A program made the position numbers and the translations under genes. 64,000 nt of DNA from Streptomyces sp. MBT53. Lineage in GTDB: Bacteria > Actinomycetota > Actinomycetes > Streptomycetales > Streptomycetaceae. Below, one piece after another: positions 1-8,463 of the stretch (the first letter of the stretch is position 1; every line of letters starts with the position of its first letter). The stretch covers positions 122,501 through 186,500 of the forward strand of contig NZ_JAEQAZ010000015.1 of the NCBI RefSeq assembly GCF_016654115.1, written 5' to 3'. Under the pieces are notes generated by a model that saw nothing but the letters and a program-made list of their open reading frames with translations, was not told the origin of the DNA and searched no databases.

Positions 1-200
1 ACATATCTGGCGTTGATTTTTGGCACGCTGTTGAGTTCTCAAGGAACGGACGCTTCCTTTGTACTCACCCTCTCGGGCTTTCCTCCGGGCTTCCCTTCGG
101 TGTTCCAAACTCTATCAGTGTTTTTCCGGCCCCCTGACCACCGTCCTGCAGGCATGCAGAAGGTGACCCCGGGATAGGATCTGACAAGTTGGGTGCTGCC
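1..200 (-). promoter_or_regulatory. rRNA operon promoter and 5' leader (operon continues off left edge)
   Basis: Read on the minus strand, this stretch contains the leader segment that precedes 16S rRNA in streptomycetes: a conserved block reading CTTGAGAACTCAACAGCGTG at about 22-41, followed toward the edge by an A-rich run. Upstream of it, TAGAGT at 109-114 fits the HrdB-type -10 box. The partner -35 is not clear; GGTCAG lies 19 nt upstream at 134-139. Streptomyces rRNA operons usually have several tandem promoters, so more starts are likely between 110 and 240. The 16S gene itself is not in the window. That the operon lies to the left is inferred from the leader's orientation. Confidence 0.7.
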
Positions 201-293
201 AGGCCAAGCAAAGACGCTTGGTCGCATCGCTCGGCCTCAAGCAGGAGTACGACTGTACATGCGGCCGTGGAGCAGGTGCAAATCGATTAGAGG

Positions 294-309
294 TGTGGTC
301 TAGACCACT
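294..309. promoter_or_regulatory. DasR-type operator (dre site) upstream of crr-ptsI
   Basis: The sequence TGTGGTCTAGACCACT contains the perfect 14-nt palindrome GTGGTCTAGACCAC and matches the DasR consensus ACTGGTCTAGACCACT at 14 of 16 positions. DasR is the GntR/HutC-type repressor of amino-sugar uptake that is released by glucosamine-6-phosphate. In S. coelicolor the crr-ptsI transcript is an established DasR target. The site lies 116 nt before the crr start codon, between the rRNA promoter zone and crr. Confidence 0.9.
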
Positions 310-424
310 AATCCCGACCTCTCGGGCGGAACCGGTACTACATATGACATACCCTGCTGCTCAGCGTGCCGTCCGGGACAGGTAGTGACGGCCCCATCAC
401 ATTTCCACCCCTGGGAGGCTTCCC

Positions 425-874
425 ATGACCAGCGTGACGTCCCCGCTCGCAGGACGCGCCATCGGACTGACCGAGGTGCCGGATCCCGTCTTCTCCGGGG
501 CCATGGTCGGCCCCGGCACCGCCATCGACCCCGTACGTGAGCCTTCCGAGGCCGTCTCTCCCGTGGACGGGGTCATCGTCTCCCTCCACCCTCACGCCTT
601 CGTCGTCGTGGACAGCGAGGGGCATGGTGTTCTGACCCATCTCGGTATCGACACCGTGCAGCTCAATGGCGAGGGTTTCGAACTGCTCGTCAGCAAGGGC
701 GACACCGTGACCCGGGGCCAGAGTGTCGTGCGCTGGAACCCGGCCGCCGTGGAGGCCGCCGGCAAGTCCCCGGTGTGCCCGATCGTGGCCCTTGAGGCCG
801 CTGCCGAGTCCCTCTCCGAGCTCCGCGAGGACGGCGATGTGAAGGCCGGCGACAGGCTCTTCTCCTGGGAGTGA
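425..874 (+). CDS. crr: PTS glucose-type EIIA component (EIIA-Crr)
   Basis: This 149-residue cytosolic phosphocarrier passes phosphate from HPr to an EIIB domain of the phosphotransferase system. In streptomycetes the best-supported route is N-acetylglucosamine import. Both catalytic histidines of the EIIA-Glc fold are visible: His57 in HAF and the phosphorylated His72 in THLGIDTVQL, 15 residues apart as in E. coli EIIA-Glc. The length is normal for a free-standing EIIA. The ATG at 425 follows GGGAGG at 413-418. ptsI lies 79 nt downstream and is probably cotranscribed. The DasR operator upstream suggests derepression by amino sugars. Identity is secure. Confidence 0.95.
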   Translation: MTSVTSPLAGRAIGLTEVPDPVFSGAMVGPGTAIDPVREPSEAVSPVDGVIVSLHPHAFVVVDSEGHGVLTHLGIDTVQLNGEGFELLVSKGDTVTRGQSVVRWNPAAVEAAGKSPVCPIVALEAAAESLSELREDGDVKAGDRLFSWE

Positions 875-953
875 CGTCAGTGCCGTCGCAATGACGGTGT
901 GCAGGACAACCACCGCGGCGGCGGGACCCGCCGCACTATCGGAGACGGGTGAG

Positions 954-2624
954 ATGGAGACAACGCTGCGAGGCGTCGGTGTGAGCCACGGTGTGGCGAT
1001 CGGCGAGGTTCGGCACATGGGGACGGCGGTTCTGGAACCGCCTGCCAAGCAGATTCCGGTGGAGGACGCGGAGCGTGAACAAGGGCGCGCCCGCCAGGCC
1101 GTGGACGCTGTGGCGGCCGACCTGATGGCACGCGGCAATCTGGCGGGGGGCGAAGCCCAGGCGGTACTCGAGGCCCAGGCCATGATGGCCCAGGACCCCG
1201 AGTTGATGACGGACGTGGATCGCCGTATCTCCGTCGGCAGCACGGCCGAGCGGGCCGTCTACGACGCCTTCGCCGCCTACCGTGCCCTGCTGGCTGGTGC
1301 CGGTGACTATCTGGCCGGTCGGGTGGCCGACCTCGATGATGTGCGGAACCGTATCGTCGCCCGGTTGCTCGGGGTGCCGATGCCGGGTGTGCCGGACAGC
1401 GACGAGCCGTACGTGCTGATCGCTCGTGACCTTGCTCCTGCCGATACGGCGCTCCTGGACCCAACCCTCGTGCTCGGTTTTGTCACCGAGGAGGGCGGGC
1501 CGACCAGTCACAGCGCGATCCTGGCGCGGGCGCTCGGTGTGCCCGCTGTGGTGGCGCTGCCGGGGGCCGGTGAGTTGGCCGAGGGGACGGTTGTCGCCGT
1601 GGACGGCAGCACCGGCGAGATCTTCGTGAACCCGAGTGATGAGAAGAAGGCCGAGTTGGAGGCCGCGGCTGCCGCGCGCAAGGCCGCTCTTTCCTCTTCG
1701 ACGGGGCCGGGTGCCACCTCCGACGGGCACAAGGTGCCGTTGCTCGCCAACGTGGGCGGTCCCGCTGATGTGCCGGCCGCGCTGGAGGCGGGGGCCGAGG
1801 GTGTGGGGCTCTTCCGTACCGAGTTCCTTTTCCTGGACGACAGCAAGAACGCGCCGTCCGAGGAGAAGCAGGTCGAGGCCTACCGGCAGGTGCTCGAGGC
1901 GTTCCCCGAGGGGCGTGTCGTCGTGCGGGTGCTGGACGCCGGCGCGGACAAGCCGCTCGACTTCCTGACGCCCGCCGACGAGCCGAACCCGGCTCTGGGT
2001 GTGCGCGGGTTGCGTTCGTTGCTCGACCACCCCGACGTGCTGCGGACTCAGCTGACCGCGCTCGCGAAGGCCGCCGAGGGACTGCCTGTCTACCTTGAGG
2101 TCATGGCTCCGATGGTCGCGGACCGTGCGGACGCCAAGGCGTTCGCGGACGCGTGCCGGGAGGCCGGCCTGCGGGCGAAGTTCGGCGCGATGGTGGAGAT
2201 TCCGTCGGCCGCGCTGCGGGCGCGCTCGATTCTGCAGGAGGTCGAGTTCCTGTCGCTGGGGACCAACGACCTCGCGCAGTACACGTTCGCCGCCGACCGA
2301 CAGGTGGGCGCTGTGTCCCGTCTGCAGGATCCGTGGCAGCCCGCGCTGCTCGACCTGGTGGCGATGTCCGCCGAGGGGGCGAAGGCCGAGGGCAAGAGCT
2401 GTGGTGTCTGTGGCGAGGCCGCGTCCGACCCGTTGCTGGCTTGTGTGTTGACCGGTCTTGGGGTCACCTCCCTTTCCATGGGTGCGGCTTCGATTCCGTA
2501 TGTGCGGTCGACGCTGGCCAAGTACACGCTGGCCCAGTGCGAGCGGGCCGCGCTGGCGGCCCGGGCCGCGGACAGTGCCGAGGAGGCACGTCAGGCGGCT
2601 CAGGCGGTGCTGTCCGGCGAGTAG
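954..2624 (+). CDS. ptsI: PTS enzyme I (phosphoenolpyruvate-protein phosphotransferase)
   Basis: This 556-residue enzyme transfers phosphate from phosphoenolpyruvate to HPr, the first step of the phosphotransferase cascade. The phospho-histidine domain carries GGPTSHSAIL with active-site His186. The C-terminal PEP-binding barrel carries GTNDLAQYTFAADR and the conserved cysteine in VCGEAASDP. I chose the ATG at 954 because it begins METTLRGVGVSHG, the usual start of actinobacterial enzyme I, and is preceded by a purine-rich stretch. The frame is open upstream to an ATG at 891, but those 21 residues do not look like enzyme I. The gene follows crr and ends just before a strong hairpin terminator. 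Confidence 0.95.
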   Translation: METTLRGVGVSHGVAIGEVRHMGTAVLEPPAKQIPVEDAEREQGRARQAVDAVAADLMARGNLAGGEAQAVLEAQAMMAQDPELMTDVDRRISVGSTAERAVYDAFAAYRALLAGAGDYLAGRVADLDDVRNRIVARLLGVPMPGVPDSDEPYVLIARDLAPADTALLDPTLVLGFVTEEGGPTSHSAILARALGVPAVVALPGAGELAEGTVVAVDGSTGEIFVNPSDEKKAELEAAAAARKAALSSSTGPGATSDGHKVPLLANVGGPADVPAALEAGAEGVGLFRTEFLFLDDSKNAPSEEKQVEAYRQVLEAFPEGRVVVRVLDAGADKPLDFLTPADEPNPALGVRGLRSLLDHPDVLRTQLTALAKAAEGLPVYLEVMAPMVADRADAKAFADACREAGLRAKFGAMVEIPSAALRARSILQEVEFLSLGTNDLAQYTFAADRQVGAVSRLQDPWQPALLDLVAMSAEGAKAEGKSCGVCGEAASDPLLACVLTGLGVTSLSMGAASIPYVRSTLAKYTLAQCERAALAARAADSAEEARQAAQAVLSGE

Positions 2625-2655
2625 TCGGGCAGGTAGCCGTCCGTCGGCTCTGGCT

Positions 2656-2689
2656 CAGGGGCGCCCCACCACCAGGTGGGGCGCCCCTG
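2656..2689. terminator. Hairpin terminator after ptsI, probably bidirectional
   Basis: A perfect 15-bp stem (2656-2670 with 2675-2689) closes on the four-base loop ACCA. There is no T-run, which is common for Streptomyces terminators. It lies 31 nt after the ptsI stop and 7 nt beyond the end of the convergent gene at 2696, so it can serve both. Confidence 0.85.
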
Positions 2690-2695
2690 GCGTGT

Positions 2696-3592
2696 TCAGT
2701 GGTGGTGTCCTCCCGGGGGCTGTTCCAGGTCGCCGAGGTCGGGTGGCACGCAGTAGTCGACGCCTGATTCTGGAGAGATCAGGTCTCCGGATTCGACGTC
2801 GGTGCAGTAGGCGTCGAAGACCTCGCCGGCGGTCAGGGGTTCGAGGCCGTCGCCGCGCAGGCGCCAGCCGTAGATGCAGTCGGTGGTGTCGGGGCTGGTG
2901 GTGCGCATGACGAGGCCGCCGGGGCTTCGGGTGGCGATGCCGAGGGCGAGGATGCTGGTGAATTCGAGGGCTTCGACGTCGTCCAGGTGGGTGGCGCCGT
3001 CCTCGTCCTGGTCGGCGTGGAGGGCGGCGACGATGGTTTCCGGTGTTCCCGAGACGCTGCACACCAGATGTCGGTTTCCGGGTCGGGCCGTGTCGAGGAT
3101 GCGGACGAGGAGGCCGGAGGCTCGGGTGAAGGCCGCGCGGCCGATGTCCTCGCCGCAGGTGGCGCAGGTGCCGAGGCGGGCCAGGAGTGTGGTCACGTAC
3201 TCCCAGGTCGCCTGGCGGACGGCCTCGTCGACGAGGGCCGGGAGGAGGTCGGCGAGCGGTTGGCCGTCGTAGGGCAGGGTGGGGCCGGTGGTGGCGAGTT
3301 CGGCGGTGAAGCGGGTGCGGCTCGACGGGTTGTCGGGGTCCAGGCCGCTGTCGGCGCAGAACTCGGCGTATTCCTGGGGGTCGAAGAGGGCCACGGTGGT
3401 GTGGCTGCCTTGGGAGGCTCGGCTCCTGAGGAGTGCCTCCACCTGTTGGAGGTAGGCGGTGTGGTCGTCGAAGGCGAAGCTGCGGTAGCGCCGCATGGCG
3501 CGGAAGTCCTGCTCGTCGGTCAACAGGCCGATGGTGCCCGCGATTTCGCGGCGCAGAACGCGTCGCATGGTCTGGTGGTCGGTGTGCGCCAT
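2696..3592 (-). CDS. Conserved hypothetical protein with CxxC and His-rich tail
   Basis: This 298-residue soluble protein belongs to no family I recognise. The ATG at 3592 follows a GGGGGGA ribosome-binding site; the frame is open 11 codons further to 3625 but has no better site there. Visible features are a charged N-terminal helical region, one CATC motif near residue 155 that could bind metal, and a C-terminus ending GGHHH. No membrane segment or signal peptide is seen. It is convergent with ptsI and lies downstream of the MFS gene on the same strand, 22 nt away, so the two may share a transcript. Base composition matches its neighbours. No function is proposed. Confidence 0.75.
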   Translation of the reverse strand: MAHTDHQTMRRVLRREIAGTIGLLTDEQDFRAMRRYRSFAFDDHTAYLQQVEALLRSRASQGSHTTVALFDPQEYAEFCADSGLDPDNPSSRTRFTAELATTGPTLPYDGQPLADLLPALVDEAVRQATWEYVTTLLARLGTCATCGEDIGRAAFTRASGLLVRILDTARPGNRHLVCSVSGTPETIVAALHADQDEDGATHLDDVEALEFTSILALGIATRSPGGLVMRTTSPDTTDCIYGWRLRGDGLEPLTAGEVFDAYCTDVESGDLISPESGVDYCVPPDLGDLEQPPGGHHH

Positions 3593-3614
3593 GTTTCCCC
3601 CTGTGCGCGATGGA

Positions 3615-4889
3615 TCAATGCTCACTCACAGTAACCGGCGCCACTGACAACGAGGTCCGAGCCAGTGGTCGGCGGACCAGTCGGTGCTGGATTCCGCAGG
3701 TCAGAGCGATGACAGCACCGAAGACGGTCCAGCCGAGGGGGCCGGCGGCGATGGCCGCGGTGACCGCGAGTGGGCCGATGCTGCGCTGGGTCGACTGGGC
3801 CAGTCCGTGGACGCCGAGGTAGGCGCCTTGCGCGGTGCCGGGTGCGAGGGCGACGGAGAGTTCCCACGAGACGGTGGCGTGCACCATCTCCGCCACGGTG
3901 AAGGCGGCCGCAGAGGCGGTCAGGAGCACTGTCGCGGTGACGGCTCCGCCGGTGGCCGAGAGGGCGAGGGTGGTCCCGCCCAGGGCGAAGGCTGCGGAGA
4001 GCGGGATCAGCAGGTTGCAGGCGGCTGCCGTCGTGGTGCCGAAGCGGGCCAGGGGGACCAGGAAGGCCACGACCATCACGTTGTTGAGGACCATCAACAG
4101 GGGTGCCAGGCCGTGCGGCGCCTCGCTGGCGTGGGCGATCCACAGCGGCAGGCCGACCTTGAAGACGGCGTCGTCGAGGAAGAGGACGGTCTCGGTCGCG
4201 ACGTAGGCGAGGTAGGTGCGGTCGCGCCAGGGGTTCGGGGGCTTGCTCGCGGGTGGCGTGTCCTTCGATGTCGCGCTGACGCGCTGTGGTGACGGGGGTT
4301 CGCCGCAGCGCACGGTGAGCGTCGCGACGGCGACGAAGGAGAGGGCGTCGCCGAGAAGGAGCCAGTGGTAGGCGGCGGTTGTGCCGAGGGCGAGTGCGCC
4401 CGCTGCGGCGAGACCGCCCAGGGCCCAGCCCGCGTTGGCGACGGTTCGGCTGATGGCCTGGTAGCGGATGCGGTCCGGTCCGGCGACGCGGGTGGCATAG
4501 AGCTTGGTGAGCACGTTGGCGGCGCGGTCGCCGAAGCCGCCGGCGGCCGAGAAGGCGATCAGGAGGACGTAGTTGTCCGTGGTGAGCAGGGCGAAGGAGG
4601 CGAGAGCGCGCAGGAGTTGGAGGGCGGTGAGGACACGGGTGAGCGGGAATCGGTCGGCGAGGCGACCGCCCAGGGGTGCGCCGGCGATGCCGATGGCTCC
4701 CGCGATCGCAGCGAGGGTTCCGACCTGGGCGACGGAGAGATGCGAGACGTAGGTGAAGTACAGGACGGACACGGAGGCCCACAGGCCGCTGCCGGTGCGG
4801 TCGACGAGGGCGATCGCGAGCATTCTGCGACTGTCGCGCCCTCCGGGTATGCGTTTCGGCCGTGCGGCTGCGCGACGGGTCGTGCTCAC
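3615..4889 (-). CDS. MFS transporter, probable drug or metabolite exporter
   Basis: The 424-residue protein has the alternating hydrophobic segments of a 12-helix major facilitator. Motif A is visible after helix 2 as GGRLADRFPLTR. A hydrophilic loop between helices 6 and 7 is rich in Pro, Ser and Lys. The start is the GTG at 4889, set 4-9 nt behind GGGGGAG; the upstream ATG at 4904 lacks a ribosome-binding site, and the open frame beyond it is antisense to the regulator gene. The gene is divergent from the MocR-type regulator at 4935 with a palindrome between them, so that regulator probably controls it. The substrate is unknown. Confidence 0.85.
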   Translation of the reverse strand: MSTTRRAAARPKRIPGGRDSRRMLAIALVDRTGSGLWASVSVLYFTYVSHLSVAQVGTLAAIAGAIGIAGAPLGGRLADRFPLTRVLTALQLLRALASFALLTTDNYVLLIAFSAAGGFGDRAANVLTKLYATRVAGPDRIRYQAISRTVANAGWALGGLAAAGALALGTTAAYHWLLLGDALSFVAVATLTVRCGEPPSPQRVSATSKDTPPASKPPNPWRDRTYLAYVATETVLFLDDAVFKVGLPLWIAHASEAPHGLAPLLMVLNNVMVVAFLVPLARFGTTTAAACNLLIPLSAAFALGGTTLALSATGGAVTATVLLTASAAAFTVAEMVHATVSWELSVALAPGTAQGAYLGVHGLAQSTQRSIGPLAVTAAIAAGPLGWTVFGAVIALTCGIQHRLVRRPLARTSLSVAPVTVSEH

Positions 4890-4909
4890 TGCTCCCCCTT
4901 GCATCTCAT

Positions 4910-4925
4910 TATGTATTGATACATA
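4910..4925. promoter_or_regulatory. Palindromic operator between MFS exporter and MocR-type regulator
   Basis: TATGTAT-TG-ATACATA is a perfect 7+2+7 inverted repeat in the only AT-rich stretch of the 45-nt divergent gap. It overlaps the best promoter for the regulator: TTGCAT at 4900-4905 and CATAGT at 4922-4927, 16 nt apart, which would start transcription at about 4934, at or next to the GTG codon at 4935. Binding there would block the regulator's own promoter and probably the exporter's. Assignment to the adjacent regulator is inference. Confidence 0.65.
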
Positions 4926-4934
4926 GTTGATGAC

Positions 4935-6260
4935 GTGGCAATACAATATGGGATCAGTGGTGCGACGGCCAAGGGGATTGCCGCGTCCGTCGAGCGGTCC
5001 GTGGCCGAGGGTTTGCTGGGGCCGGACGCCGCGCTGCCTCCGGTACGGCGGCTCGCGGACGAGCTCGGGGTGAGTCCGGGCACGGTCGCCACCGCGTACA
5101 AGGAGTTGCGGCAGCGGGGCATCGTCGTCACGCGCGGGCGGGGCGGGACCGTGGTGGCGCAGGCCCCCTCGGTGGCGTCCCGACGGCCGCCCCGGGTCCC
5201 GGAGGGGCTGCGGGATCTGGCCGGCGGGCACCCCGACCCGCTCTTCCTGCCCGCCTTGGTGCCGCCCTCGCGGCTGTCCCCGGGTGTGCGGTCGCACCGG
5301 TCGACGCCTCGGCTGGCGCGGTTGGAGGAGGCCGTACGGGACTGGCTGGGACGCGACGGTGTGCCCGTGGAGCAGGTGACCTTCGCGCACGGTGCGCTGG
5401 ATCTGATCGGGCGCCTGCTGTCGGTGGAGTTGCGGCCCGGGGACGCGGTGGCCATGGAGGATCCCGGATATCACCATCTGCTGGATCTGGTCACGGCGTT
5501 GAGGCTGCGGAGCGTGCCGGTCGCCGTGGACGACGAGGGTCTGCGTCCCGATGCGCTGCGCGTGGCGCTGCGGGCGGGGGTGCGTGCCGTGGTGTGCAGC
5601 CCCCGGGCACAGAATCCGTACGGCGGCGGCTTCTCGGCCGCGCGTCGCGACGCCTTGGTCGAGGTGCTCCGGGAGGGGCCCGAGGTGCTCGTCGTGGAGA
5701 ACGATCACGCGTCCGCCGTGGCGGGCGCTCCCCTGTGGTCGCTGGCTTCCGGTGGGTTGGCGCGCTGGGTGCATGTGCGGACGGTGAGCAAGTTCCTCGG
5801 TACCGATCTGAGGTGGGCCGCGGCGGCTTGCGATCGGACCACGCTGGCGCGCCACGACGGGCGGTTGCTGCTGACGTCCGGCTGGGTGAGTCATCTCCTC
5901 CAGGAGACCGTCCATGGGCTGATGACGGACGACGCCACGCGCGCGTTGGTCACGCGTGCTCAAGAGGCGTACGAACTGCGCCGGGAGACCCTCCGCAGGG
6001 AGCTGGCCGGGCGGGGGATCATGTCGCGCGGGGCGAGCGGGTTGAATCTCTGGGTGCCGGTGCGGGACGAGTCCGCCGTGGTCAACGGGCTGCGGTCGTA
6101 CGGCTGGTGGGTCGCCGCGGGGGCGCGCTTCCGGCTGGCGTCCGAGCCGGGGGTACGGATCTCCGTCGCCGAACTCGAACCGGCCGACGCGGTGCGGCTG
6201 GCCTCGGACTTCGCCGCTGTGCTCGGCGAGGGCGAGTCCGAGGCCACCTATGGAGGGTGA
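4935..6260 (+). CDS. MocR-type transcriptional regulator (GntR helix-turn-helix fused to aminotransferase fold)
   Basis: The 441-residue protein has an N-terminal winged helix (about residues 10-75, with LPPVRRLADELGVSPGTVA) and a long type-I aminotransferase-like domain. The pyridoxal-phosphate lysine is present in the context SKFLGTDLR. MocR proteins use this domain to sense PLP or amino compounds rather than to catalyse transamination. The GTG at 4935 has no upstream ribosome-binding site, and promoter boxes place the transcription start at about the same base, so it is probably a leaderless message. The divergent MFS gene is the likely target. It is convergent with acetoacetyl-CoA synthetase, 21 nt apart. 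Confidence 0.88.
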   Translation: MAIQYGISGATAKGIAASVERSVAEGLLGPDAALPPVRRLADELGVSPGTVATAYKELRQRGIVVTRGRGGTVVAQAPSVASRRPPRVPEGLRDLAGGHPDPLFLPALVPPSRLSPGVRSHRSTPRLARLEEAVRDWLGRDGVPVEQVTFAHGALDLIGRLLSVELRPGDAVAMEDPGYHHLLDLVTALRLRSVPVAVDDEGLRPDALRVALRAGVRAVVCSPRAQNPYGGGFSAARRDALVEVLREGPEVLVVENDHASAVAGAPLWSLASGGLARWVHVRTVSKFLGTDLRWAAAACDRTTLARHDGRLLLTSGWVSHLLQETVHGLMTDDATRALVTRAQEAYELRRETLRRELAGRGIMSRGASGLNLWVPVRDESAVVNGLRSYGWWVAAGARFRLASEPGVRISVAELEPADAVRLASDFAAVLGEGESEATYGG

Positions 6261-6281
6261 TCGGCCGCTACGGGAGGGCGA

Positions 6282-8249
6282 TCAGGCGCGTTTGCGGGCG
6301 AGGTCCTCGTAGAAGCTCAGCAGGTCGAGGTTGTCGATGGAGCCCGGGTTGACCGCCTTCTCCAACGGGGTGCCCTGGAGGAGGCGTTTGACGGGTACCT
6401 CGATGCGCTTTCCGGTGAGGGTGTGCGGGACTCCGGGGACCTCGATGACCTCGTCGGGGACGTGGCGTGGGGAGAGTTGTTCGCGGATCGTCTGCTTGAT
6501 GCGGCCCAGGAGGGCGTCGTCCAGGACGGCTCCGGGGGCGAGGTGCACGAAGAGGGGCATCCAGTAGCCGCCGTCGGGCTGTTCGATGCCGATGACGAGG
6601 GACTCCTTGATCTCCGGGAGCCGTTCGACCGCTTCGTAGATGTCGGCCGAACCCATGCGTACGCCTTGGCGGTTGAGCGTGGAGTCGGAGCGGCCGTGGA
6701 TGACGACGGAGCCCCGGGAGGTGACGGTGATCCAGTCGCCGTGGCGCCACACTCCGGGGTAGGTGTCGAAGTAGCTGTCGTGGTAGCGGGTGCCTTCGGG
6801 GTCGTTCCAGAAGTAGATCGGCATGGACGGCATGGGGTTGGTGACGACGAGTTCGCCGACCTCGTCGACCAAGGGGGCGCCGTTCGGGTCCCAGGACTGG
6901 AGGTCGGTGCCGAGGCCGGGGGCCTGGAGTTCGCCGATGTACACCGGGAGGGTCGGTACGGCTCCCGCGAAGCAGGAGCAGACGTCCGTGCCGCCGCTGA
7001 CCGAGGCGATCCACAGGTCGTCGCGGACCTCGTCGTGCAGCCAGCGGAAGCCGTCCGGGGGCAGCGGTGATCCGGTGGTGGCGACGCACCGCACCTGGGA
7101 GAGGTCGAAGTCGCGGGAGGGGTGCACGCCAGCCTTGCGGCAGGCCATGACGTACGCGGCCGAGGTGCCGTAGAGGGTCGCTCCGGTGCGTTCGGCGATG
7201 CGCCACTGGGCGGCCGTGTCGGGGTACCCGGGGCTGCCGTCGTAGAGGACGATCGTCGTGCCCGTCAGGAGGCCGGAGACGAGGAAGTTCCACATCATCC
7301 AGCCGGTGGACGTGTACCAGAAGAAGCGGTCCTCGGGGCCCAGGTCGCAGTGCAGGCCGAGTTGTTTGAGGTGTTCCACGAGGATGCCGCCCTGGGACTG
7401 GACGATGGCCTTGGGGAGGCCGGTCGTGCCCGAGGAGTAGAGCACCCAGAGGGGGTGCTCGAAGGGGACCTCTTCGAAGACGGGTTCCACGTCGGCCGAG
7501 GTGAGGGACGACCAGTCCAGGGCGCCTTCGGGGGCGTCGGTGCCCAGGAGGGGGATGTGGACCACCGCGCGGAGGGTGGGCAGTTCGCGGCGGAGTTCGG
7601 CGACCGTCTCGCGGCGGTCGTGCTCCTTGCCGCCGTAGCGGTAGCCGTCGACGGTGAACAGGACCACCGGTTCGACCTGTTGGAAGCGGTCCAGGACGCT
7701 GCGGGCGCCGAAGTCGGGGGCGCAGGACGTCCAGACGCCGCCCACGGCGGCTGTGGCGAGCAGGGCGACGACGGCATGCGGGACGTTCGGGAGGTAGCCG
7801 CTGACGCGGTCTCCGGGGCGTACGCCGAGGGTGCGCAGTTCGGCGGCCAGGGACCCGACCTGGCGGCGCAGCTCCGCCCAGGTGACCGGGCGCGGCTCGT
7901 GGGTCTCGTCGACGTACAGGAGGGCCGGTTCGTGCGCGCGGGTCGCGCTCGCGCGCAGGGCGTGCTCGGCGTAGTTGAGGGTCGCTCCGGGGAACCAGTG
8001 GGCGCCGGGCATCGAGCGTTCGCCGAGCACGCGCGCGTAGGGGGTCGAGAAGCGGACGTCGAACCACTCGGTGACGGCCTGCCAGAACGTGTCCAGTTCG
8101 GCGACGGACCAGCGGTGCAGTGCCGCGTAGCCGCCGTCGGCGGGGGCTCCGTGGTGTTCGGCCGCCCAGGCCTGGAACCTGGTGACCTGTGCCTGGGCGA
8201 TGCGTTCCGGATCTGGCTGCCAGAGCGGCAGGGGGTTCGCGGTCGACAT
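6282..8249 (-). CDS. Acetoacetate-CoA ligase (acetoacetyl-CoA synthetase)
   Basis: This 655-residue adenylate-forming enzyme activates acetoacetate to acetoacetyl-CoA with ATP, feeding ketone bodies into lipid or polyketide precursor pools. The N-terminal DUF3448-like segment, typical of acetoacetyl-CoA and acetyl-CoA synthetases, precedes the AMP-binding P-loop YSSGTTGLPKA at residues 271-281. The C-terminus carries the catalytic lysine region TGKRIEVPVKRLL. Length is normal for the family. The ATG at 8249 begins MSTANPLPLWQPD, with GGGAG about 9 nt upstream; the frame stays open far upstream but is antisense to the GH31 gene there. Divergent from GH31 with 214 nt between. Neighbours do not suggest a dedicated pathway. 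Confidence 0.92.
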   Translation of the reverse strand: MSTANPLPLWQPDPERIAQAQVTRFQAWAAEHHGAPADGGYAALHRWSVAELDTFWQAVTEWFDVRFSTPYARVLGERSMPGAHWFPGATLNYAEHALRASATRAHEPALLYVDETHEPRPVTWAELRRQVGSLAAELRTLGVRPGDRVSGYLPNVPHAVVALLATAAVGGVWTSCAPDFGARSVLDRFQQVEPVVLFTVDGYRYGGKEHDRRETVAELRRELPTLRAVVHIPLLGTDAPEGALDWSSLTSADVEPVFEEVPFEHPLWVLYSSGTTGLPKAIVQSQGGILVEHLKQLGLHCDLGPEDRFFWYTSTGWMMWNFLVSGLLTGTTIVLYDGSPGYPDTAAQWRIAERTGATLYGTSAAYVMACRKAGVHPSRDFDLSQVRCVATTGSPLPPDGFRWLHDEVRDDLWIASVSGGTDVCSCFAGAVPTLPVYIGELQAPGLGTDLQSWDPNGAPLVDEVGELVVTNPMPSMPIYFWNDPEGTRYHDSYFDTYPGVWRHGDWITVTSRGSVVIHGRSDSTLNRQGVRMGSADIYEAVERLPEIKESLVIGIEQPDGGYWMPLFVHLAPGAVLDDALLGRIKQTIREQLSPRHVPDEVIEVPGVPHTLTGKRIEVPVKRLLQGTPLEKAVNPGSIDNLDLLSFYEDLARKRA

Positions 8250-8463
8250 GGGGCGGCTCCCGGGACTGTGCGCGTCGTGTGCGTCGGGCGCGCACGTGCG
8301 GGGGTGTGCGCGTGACGCGGCTGACACGGACGATGCCATGTGATCGACTTCTGCACCAGGGCACGCCCCACATAGTCCGCGCCGTGAAGATGTGGTCCCA
8401 CCACGGGTGAACGGAAGTTGAACGAAGCGGTTATCCGCGGCCCGTAATGGCAGGGTGAGCAGC

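Noticed and set aside
4890..5963. Minus-strand extension of the MFS gene frame through the MocR gene
   Set aside because: The plus-strand MocR frame has domain-level support, and the extension has composition typical of a shadow frame and no ribosome-binding site.
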